Origin: Streptomyces sp. NBC_01689
GTDB lineage: Bacteria > Actinomycetota > Actinomycetes > Streptomycetales > Streptomycetaceae
Reading direction: 5' to 3'
NCBI RefSeq assembly: GCF_036250675.1
Contig: NZ_CP109592.1
Span: 5,828,001 to 5,892,000, forward strand
DNA: 64,000 nt
Below the pieces are notes generated by a model. It ran no database searches and was not told where the DNA came from. It saw nothing but the letters and a program-made list of their open reading frames with translations. Both the position numbers and the translations under genes were made by a program. Below are positions 58,923 through 64,000 of this stretch, in pieces (the stretch's first letter is position 1; the number at the start of each line of letters is the position of its first letter).

Positions 58923-60302
58923 ATGTCCACGATCAGGGGCATGCGTGGATTCCTTGCTTCCTCGGTCGGCGTCACCTGCGCGGCCGCTCTCGCCCTTCCG
59001 CCGGCCCTGTCCGCCCCGGCACAGGCCGCGCCCCAGGCGGCGAAGACCGAGCCCGCCGCCCCGGGCAGCACCCGATCCCTCCCGCTCGTCCCGCTCGGCG
59101 ACGACCGGAGCCTCGGCGCCGCCGCGCCCGAACAGGGCGTCACCAGACGGTCCGTACGGTCGTTCTCGCTCGTCGGCGTGGTCTGGGACGACCCCGGCAC
59201 CGAACTGCGCGGCCGCGTCCAGGTCCGCACCCGCGCCTCCGGAACCACCCACTGGACCGGCTGGCAGGACATCGAGACGCACAACCACGAGCACGGAGCC
59301 GACCCCGGCAGCGCCGAGAGCGGCTCGGGCCGGGTGCGCGGCTCCACGGCGCCGCTGTGGGTCGGTGCCTCCGACGGCGTCGAGGTACGCGTCCAGGCGT
59401 CGGTGGACGAACGCTCGACCTCCGCCGGGGAACCGCCGCTCCCCAGGGGCATGCACCTCGAACTGGTCGACCCCGGGGGAGCGTCCACGGCGGCCGGCCG
59501 CACCGTCGGGCCGGGCGTCGGGGCCACCGCCGAGAACGCCGCCGCGGCCGCCGGGGCCACCGCGGCCTCCTACGAGGCGTCCGCCGCCAACGCGGCGCTC
59601 GCCCCGCTCGGCGCCACCGAGATCCCGGCGCTGTCCAAGGCCCGTACCGAGCAGGAGTACCGTGCCGCCCAGCCCGGCGCGCCGCGTGCGAAGCCCTACA
59701 TCGGCGCCCGCCCGCGCATCGTCACCCGGCGCGGCTGGGGCGCGAACGAGAGTCTGCGCGAGCGCGGCTTCGTGTACACCAAAAAGGTGAAGGCCGCCTT
59801 CGTGCACCACACGGCGTCCGGCAACAACTACCGCTGTTCGCAGGCCCCTTCGGTCATCCGGAGCATCTACCGCTATCACGTGGTGAGCAGCGGCTGGCGT
59901 GACATCGGCTACAACTTCCTCGTCGACAAGTGCGGAACCGTCTACGAAGGCCGGGCCGGAGGCGTGGCGAAGCCCGTCATGGGCGCCCACACCCTCGGTT
60001 TCAACAGCAACACGATGGGAATCGCCGTCCTCGGCACCTTCGCCGACGCCCGGCCGGCCGCCGCCGCGCTGAACGCGGTCGCACGGCTCACGGCGTGGAA
60101 GCTCGGTGTCTACGGGGTCAATCCGCGCGGCAAGACATACCTGAAGTCCGGCGGTGGCAATCTCTACCGAAAGGGAAAGAACGTACGACTCAACGTGATC
60201 TCCGGCCATCGGGACGGGTTCGCCACGGAGTGCCCGGGGCGGCTCCTGTACGGAAAGCTCGGCTCGGCCCGGACGACCGCGGCCCGCTACCAGGGCCGCT
60301 GA
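58923..60302 (+). CDS. Secreted N-acetylmuramoyl-L-alanine amidase (PGRP type)
   Basis: A 459-residue exported peptidoglycan hydrolase. The signal peptide (FLASSVGVTCAAALALPPAL to AQA) precedes a region of about 230 residues with a beta-rich domain (VVWDDPGTELRGRVQVRTRA). The amidase_2/PGRP domain spans about 255-459: zinc ligands His in AAFVHHTASGNN, His in ISGHRDGFATECPG and its Cys, with YNFLVDKCGTVYEGRAGG. The ATG at 58923 is used; a second at 58941 is possible and neither has a strong ribosome site. It fits the wall-polymer locus. Confidence 0.92.
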   Translation: MSTIRGMRGFLASSVGVTCAAALALPPALSAPAQAAPQAAKTEPAAPGSTRSLPLVPLGDDRSLGAAAPEQGVTRRSVRSFSLVGVVWDDPGTELRGRVQVRTRASGTTHWTGWQDIETHNHEHGADPGSAESGSGRVRGSTAPLWVGASDGVEVRVQASVDERSTSAGEPPLPRGMHLELVDPGGASTAAGRTVGPGVGATAENAAAAAGATAASYEASAANAALAPLGATEIPALSKARTEQEYRAAQPGAPRAKPYIGARPRIVTRRGWGANESLRERGFVYTKKVKAAFVHHTASGNNYRCSQAPSVIRSIYRYHVVSSGWRDIGYNFLVDKCGTVYEGRAGGVAKPVMGAHTLGFNSNTMGIAVLGTFADARPAAAALNAVARLTAWKLGVYGVNPRGKTYLKSGGGNLYRKGKNVRLNVISGHRDGFATECPGRLLYGKLGSARTTAARYQGR

Positions 60303-60463
60303 GCGGGCAGGAGGCCGTCACCTGGCGACACGTCCGGCGACCCGGCCGACTCCCCGGCCGTCGAGGGAACCGCGCCGCCGTCGACGACGCCATCGAACGG
60401 ACTGCATACACTGACCGGCCGGAACACCCTTCGGCCGGTCCCGGCAGGAAGCAGAGACGACAG

Positions 60464-61546
60464 GTGACAGAAGCGATCCTCCTGGTCGGTGGCAGAGGCA
60501 CCCGGCTGCGCCCGCTGACGGTGAACACCCCGAAACCGATGGTTCCGGCGGCCGGGGTGCCCTTTCTCACGCACCAGCTGGCGCGGGCGAGAGCGGCGGG
60601 CGTCGAGCACATCGTCCTGGCGACCTCGTACCTGGCCGAGGTCTTCGAGCCGTACTTCGGTGACGGCTCGGCGCTGGGTCTGCACATCGAGTACGTCACG
60701 GAGGAGGAACCCCTCGGCACGGGCGGCGCGATCCGTAACGTCGCCGCCCGTCTGCACTCCGGCCCGGACGAGCCGGTCCTGATCTTCAACGGTGACATCC
60801 TGACCGGGCTGGACATCCGGGCGCTGGTCGCGACGCACGAGTCGACGGGCGCGGACGTGTCCCTGCACCTGACCCGGGTCGACGATCCCCGCGCGTACGG
60901 GCTGGTCCCGACGGACCCCTCGGGCCGGGTGACCGCCTTCCTGGAGAAGCCCCAGACACCCGCCGAGATCGTCACCGACCAGATCAACGCGGGGGCGTAC
61001 GTCTTCCGCCGCTCCGTCATCGACTCCATCCCGGCGGGCCGTCCGGTCTCGGTGGAGCGCGAGACGTTCCCGGAACTGCTGGCCACCGGAGCCCATCTGC
61101 AGGGCATGGTGGACTCGACGTACTGGCTGGATCTGGGCACCCCCCAGGCCTTCGTACGGGGCTCCGCGGACCTGGTCCTCGGCCGTGCCCCCTCGCCGGC
61201 CGTCCCGGGCCGCTGCGGCGACCGGCTGGTCCTGCCCACGGCCCGGGTCGCCCCGGACGCCAAACTGACCGGCGGCACGGTCGTCTGTGAGGGCGCGCAG
61301 GTGGGCGAGGGCGCGCGGGTCATGGGCAGCACCATCCTGTCCGGCGCCGTCGTCGAACCCGGCGCCGTCATCACCGACTCCCTGGTGGGAGCCCGCGCCC
61401 GCATCGGCGAACGCACCGTTCTCTCCGGCACGGTCGTCGGCGACGGCGCGGTGATCGGCCCGGACAACGAACTCCGCGAGGGCGTCCGCATCTGGTGCGA
61501 GGCCCACATCCCCGCGGGAGCCCTCCGCTTCTCCTCGGACCAGTGA
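60464..61546 (+). CDS. Mannose-1-phosphate guanylyltransferase-like nucleotidyltransferase
   Basis: A 360-residue sugar-nucleotide pyrophosphorylase. The N-terminal domain has AILLVGGRGTRLRPLTVNTP, then KPMVP, the LIFNGDILTG metal motif, EKP and INAGAYVFRRSVI. The C-terminal 110 residues form a left-handed beta-helix of hexapeptide repeats (GAQVGEGARVMGSTILSGAV). This layout is that of actinobacterial ManB/RmlA3-type GDP-mannose pyrophosphorylases. The GTG at 60464 follows a GGAAGCAGAG site. GDP-mannose supplies glycosylation and wall glycans. A glucose-1-phosphate substrate cannot be excluded. Confidence 0.87.
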   Translation: MTEAILLVGGRGTRLRPLTVNTPKPMVPAAGVPFLTHQLARARAAGVEHIVLATSYLAEVFEPYFGDGSALGLHIEYVTEEEPLGTGGAIRNVAARLHSGPDEPVLIFNGDILTGLDIRALVATHESTGADVSLHLTRVDDPRAYGLVPTDPSGRVTAFLEKPQTPAEIVTDQINAGAYVFRRSVIDSIPAGRPVSVERETFPELLATGAHLQGMVDSTYWLDLGTPQAFVRGSADLVLGRAPSPAVPGRCGDRLVLPTARVAPDAKLTGGTVVCEGAQVGEGARVMGSTILSGAVVEPGAVITDSLVGARARIGERTVLSGTVVGDGAVIGPDNELREGVRIWCEAHIPAGALRFSSDQ

Positions 61547-61550
61547 CCCG

Positions 61551-61841
61551 CATCTCCGGCCCGCCCGGCGTTCGGGGGCGAGTTTCCGGAGTGGTTCGGC
61601 GGGGGCGCGCATCTTCCGCCCGTCCGGTGTTCGGGGGCGAATTTCCGGAGTGGTTCGGCGAGGGCGTGCATCTCCGGCCCGTCCGGCGTCCGAGGACGAG
61701 CCCTTCGGCCGACGGCGGGGCGCCCGCACTCTCAGCCTGTCCGGCGTCCGAGGACGCGCTTCTGGAGTGGTGAAGCGCAGGCCCGCATGTCCAGCCCGTC
61801 CGGCGTTTGAGGACGAGCCCTTCGGGCGATGCGGGGGTCCA
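61551..61841. repeat. Tandem array of five 58-59 bp units
   Basis: Units start at 61551, 61610, 61669, 61727 and 61786, each opening with CATCTCC- or CACTCTC-type sequence followed by AGCCCGTCCGGCG and (C/T)GAGGACGAG or GGGGCGAG. Units 1 and 2 are closest to each other; units 3 and 5 share the CCCTTCGG half. A single copy is found at 25879. It lies between convergent genes. Confidence 0.85.
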
Positions 61842-61934
61842 GGGGGCGGCAGCCCCTTGGCGGGGCGCGGGGGCGGAGCCCCGCAGGGGGTCCGGGGGCG
61901 CAGCCCCCGGGCGGGCTCCGGGGCGCAGCCCCGG
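61839..61934. terminator. Cluster of GC hairpins at the end of the repeat array
   Basis: Four stem-loops follow one another: near 61839-61860 (one mismatch), 61868-61885, 61892-61910 (8-bp perfect, loop GCA) and 61918-61934 (7-bp perfect, loop GCA). They probably end transcripts from both sides. Confidence 0.7.
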
Positions 61935-61988
61935 GGATGGGACGGGTAGGGGCGGCGGGGGCGAAACCACCCCCCGACCGCCCCCGCG

Positions 61989-63002
61989 TCACAACCGCCC
62001 GATATCCCCCCGCGGCATCCGCGGCACCCTCCGCGCAGGCGACCGCCCCGACAACAGAATCAACCGAGCCGCCCGATGCCGCTGCCCGGCATACGGCTCC
62101 AGCAACGCCAGCATCACCGCATCGTCCGCATCCCGGTCCCCCGCCAGCGCGTACCCCACGATCCCCGGCAGATGAAGATCCCCGACCGTCACCGCGTCCG
62201 CCGCCCCATGACTGCGCTGCACGGTCTCCGCCGACGTCCACGGCCCGATCCCGGACACCAGCTCCAGCCGCGCCTGCGCCCCCTCCGCCTCCATGCCCAT
62301 CGCCTCCTCGAGCCGCGCGGCGACCCGTACGGCCCGCAGGATCGTCGAAGCCCGCTTGTCGTCGACTCCGGCGCGATGCCACTCCCAGGAGGGGATCAGA
62401 GCCCAGGTCCGGGGCTCCGGCATGACGTACATCCGCTCCGGCGCGGGCCCCGGCGCCGGCTCCCCGAACTTCCGTACGAGCAGCCGCCACGCCCGATAGG
62501 CCTCGTCCGTCGTGACCTTCTGCTCCAGCACGGAGGGGATGAGCGACTCCAGGACCAGCCCGGTGCGGGTCAGCCGCAATCCCGGCCGCCGGTGCCGCGT
62601 CGCCGCGACCAGCCGGTGCCGGGGCTCGAAGGCGGCGGGATCGTCCGACGCGCCGAGCAGGTCCGGAAGCTGTTCGAGGAGCCATCGCGCACCCGGCCCC
62701 CACGCCTCGGCCCGTACCGCCCCGTCCCGGACCGCGACCCGCAGCGTCCCGGCCCCGGCGGGCGTCCGGCTGGCACGCCACACGGACCCGTCCGGTGTGG
62801 CGCGGAAGGTCGGGTCGCCGGGCCCCCGGCGCAGCGGTCCGAGCACCAGACCGAGATCGAGCGGACCGGGCGGTGTCCAGATCCGTCCGAGTCCAGGCCC
62901 GGTGGCCTGGCGCGGGAGGCCGGCGCGGACGCCCGTGGGCACGTCGACATGCCCGCCGCGCACGGTCGTACGCGTCGGCCGGGGGGTGAATCGTCCAGCC
63001 AC
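61989..63002 (-). CDS. AlkA-like DNA-3-methyladenine glycosylase
   Basis: A 337-residue helix-hairpin-helix base-excision enzyme. The HhH (LELVSGIGPWTSAETVQ) is followed by the catalytic aspartate in TVGDLHLPG; upstream LIPSVLEQKVTTDEAYRAW is the conserved glycosylase helix. An N-terminal domain of about 130 residues precedes it. The GTG at 63002 has GAGGA upstream. It lacks FeS cysteines at the C-terminus, so MutY/Nth are excluded. It removes alkylated purines or a related lesion. Confidence 0.87.
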   Translation of the reverse strand: MAGRFTPRPTRTTVRGGHVDVPTGVRAGLPRQATGPGLGRIWTPPGPLDLGLVLGPLRRGPGDPTFRATPDGSVWRASRTPAGAGTLRVAVRDGAVRAEAWGPGARWLLEQLPDLLGASDDPAAFEPRHRLVAATRHRRPGLRLTRTGLVLESLIPSVLEQKVTTDEAYRAWRLLVRKFGEPAPGPAPERMYVMPEPRTWALIPSWEWHRAGVDDKRASTILRAVRVAARLEEAMGMEAEGAQARLELVSGIGPWTSAETVQRSHGAADAVTVGDLHLPGIVGYALAGDRDADDAVMLALLEPYAGQRHRAARLILLSGRSPARRVPRMPRGDIGRL

Positions 63003-63121
63003 GGAAGGGGTCCTCGGGGTGCTCGGGTCGCCCTACGAGGGTAGGCGCTCCCGGCACGGGGGACACGGGAGTCGCCCCAGGTGCCCGGGGATCGCGGTCC
63101 CCGCACGGCGCGCCGCGCGGG

Positions 63122-64000
63122 TCACCGCACCTCGACGAACGTCCCCGCGTCCCGGCCGGGGCGCTCCTTGGGCGCCTCGGCCGCGTGTCCGACGGCGACG
63201 GCCCCCATAGGGTCCCAGTCGTCCGGCAGTTCCAGCACGTCCCGTACGACGTCGCGGCAGAACATCGTCGAGGACACCCAGGCGGAGCCCAGCCGCTCCC
63301 CGGCGAGCGCGACGAGGAAGTTCTGCACTCCCGCGCCCATGGCGACGACGAACATCTCACGTTCCGCCGCGTCCCGGCGCGCGTCGCCGTACGGATGGGA
63401 GCCGTCCGTCACCAGGCACGGCACCACCAGGTAGGGCGCGTTGCGCAGCACGTCACCGCGCCGCACCCGCCGGGCGATCGACTCCTCGCTCTTCCCGTCC
63501 CCGCGCAGATCCTCGATCCACGCCTCCCGCATGGCGTCGAGCAGCCGCGTCCGCGACCGGGCGGACTCCAGCAGCACGAACCGCCAGGGCGTGGTGTGGT
63601 GCGGGGCGGGTGCGGTCACCGCGGCGGCGACCGCACGCCGCACGGCGCCGGGGTCGACGGGCTCGTCGGTGAAGGCCCGTACGGTACGCCGCTGGGTCAC
63701 CGCCTCCCGCACGGCCTCCGAGGTGCCCAGCCGGAACATGTCGTCGCGCGCGTCCCTCACCAGGGGGCGCGTCCCCGCGCCGCCGTCCTCGGCCACCACG
63801 TGGGGCAGACCGCGCACGACGGCGACGGGCAGCCCGGAGGCCTTGCCCTTGACCAGGTCACCGGCGCCGGCCAGCTCGTCGGCGGTGGCGACGACGGTCG
63901 CGCTCAGCGGGTTGCCGTGCGCGTCGGCGCCGCCGCGCAGGTCGTCCAGGACGCGGACGCCCGCGGCGCCGATGGCGACATCGGTGAGCCCGGCGCGCCA
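63122..64000 (-). CDS. fbiB: Bifunctional F420 biosynthesis protein FbiB, C-terminal part (cut by window end)
   Basis: The frame is open to the last base; 292 residues are seen. The first 60 ([20 protein letters not shown] to [12 protein letters not shown]) are the end of the F420-0:gamma-glutamyl ligase domain. The rest is the nitroreductase-like domain ([33 protein letters not shown] and [14 protein letters not shown]). FbiB adds glutamates to coenzyme F420 and reduces dehydro-F420 intermediates. Two-domain fusion is the actinobacterial form. The N-terminus and its neighbour (probably fbiA) lie outside. Confidence 0.93.
   Translation of the reverse strand, partial: WRAGLTDVAIGAAGVRVLDDLRGGADAHGNPLSATVVATADELAGAGDLVKGKASGLPVAVVRGLPHVVAEDGGAGTRPLVRDARDDMFRLGTSEAVREAVTQRRTVRAFTDEPVDPGAVRRAVAAAVTAPAPHHTTPWRFVLLESARSRTRLLDAMREAWIEDLRGDGKSEESIARRVRRGDVLRNAPYLVVPCLVTDGSHPYGDARRDAAEREMFVVAMGAGVQNFLVALAGERLGSAWVSSTMFCRDVVRDVLELPDDWDPMGAVAVGHAAEAPKERPGRDAGTFVEVR

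Noticed and set aside
61551..61841. CRISPR array
   Set aside because: Units are contiguous and degenerate at a 58-59 base period, with no unique spacers and no cas genes near.

Overview
This is 64 kb of chromosome from a high-GC actinomycete, almost certainly a Streptomyces. Evidence: extreme GC at third codon positions, many GTG and some TTG starts, four-base ATGA/GTGA overlaps, and a gene order (hutU-M20-hutF-hutI, sigI partner-switching genes, POT transporter, two-component pair, gtrA, purK-purE, dipeptidases, ugd, acyl-CoA dehydrogenase, LytR-CpsA-Psr genes, mannose-1-phosphate guanylyltransferase, fbiB) that I recall from the SCO303x-SCO307x part of Streptomyces coelicolor. No tRNA, rRNA, CRISPR array, prophage or insertion sequence was seen.

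Left part (1-14 kb): the start of an osmoprotectant-type ABC transporter operon on the minus strand, divergent from a histidine-ammonia-lyase-like gene that lacks the MIO-forming triad and is translationally coupled to a MurR/RpiR regulator. Then come a minus-strand operon of three Roadblock/LC7-type proteins plus a DUF4388-like protein, a fold-III PLP decarboxylase, and the histidine utilisation operon hutU - M20 amidohydrolase - hutF - hutI.

14-23 kb: a membrane protein that fuses an ECF-sigma-like region, a zinc-finger anti-sigma motif, a transmembrane helix and a ricin-type lectin; a SigB/SigF-type sigma factor with a STAS anti-anti-sigma and an ATPase anti-sigma; and a four-gene operon for a cell-surface complex (two sortase-anchored proteins with LPQTG and LAETG signals around a DUF916/WxL-interacting-like membrane protein and a second membrane protein).

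23-39 kb: mostly housekeeping genes. These are a POT peptide transporter, a two-component system, GtrA, purK-purE, an M19 dipeptidase next to a second M19 homologue that has lost its metal ligands, a VOC protein divergent from a CGNR zinc-finger protein, a paralogous pair of unknown proteins, an AI-2E-family permease, UDP-glucose dehydrogenase and an acyl-CoA dehydrogenase.

39.5-45.7 kb: probably the most accessory part. It holds a lipoprotein - membrane fusion protein - ATPase - permease operon (MacAB-like) downstream of a secreted protein gene and a strong hairpin, then two more small secreted proteins (SapA-like and DUF2690).

45.7-64 kb: a cell-wall locus with five LytR-CpsA-Psr genes and one decayed copy that still has its promoter region, interleaved with a HAD phosphatase, a thioesterase and a glycosyltransferase. 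It is followed by a TIGR03089 protein, a secreted peptidoglycan amidase, a mannose-1-phosphate guanylyltransferase, a 59-bp tandem repeat array, a DNA glycosylase and the C-terminal part of fbiB (coenzyme F420), cut by the window end. All functional assignments are from reading the sequence; no database search was run.
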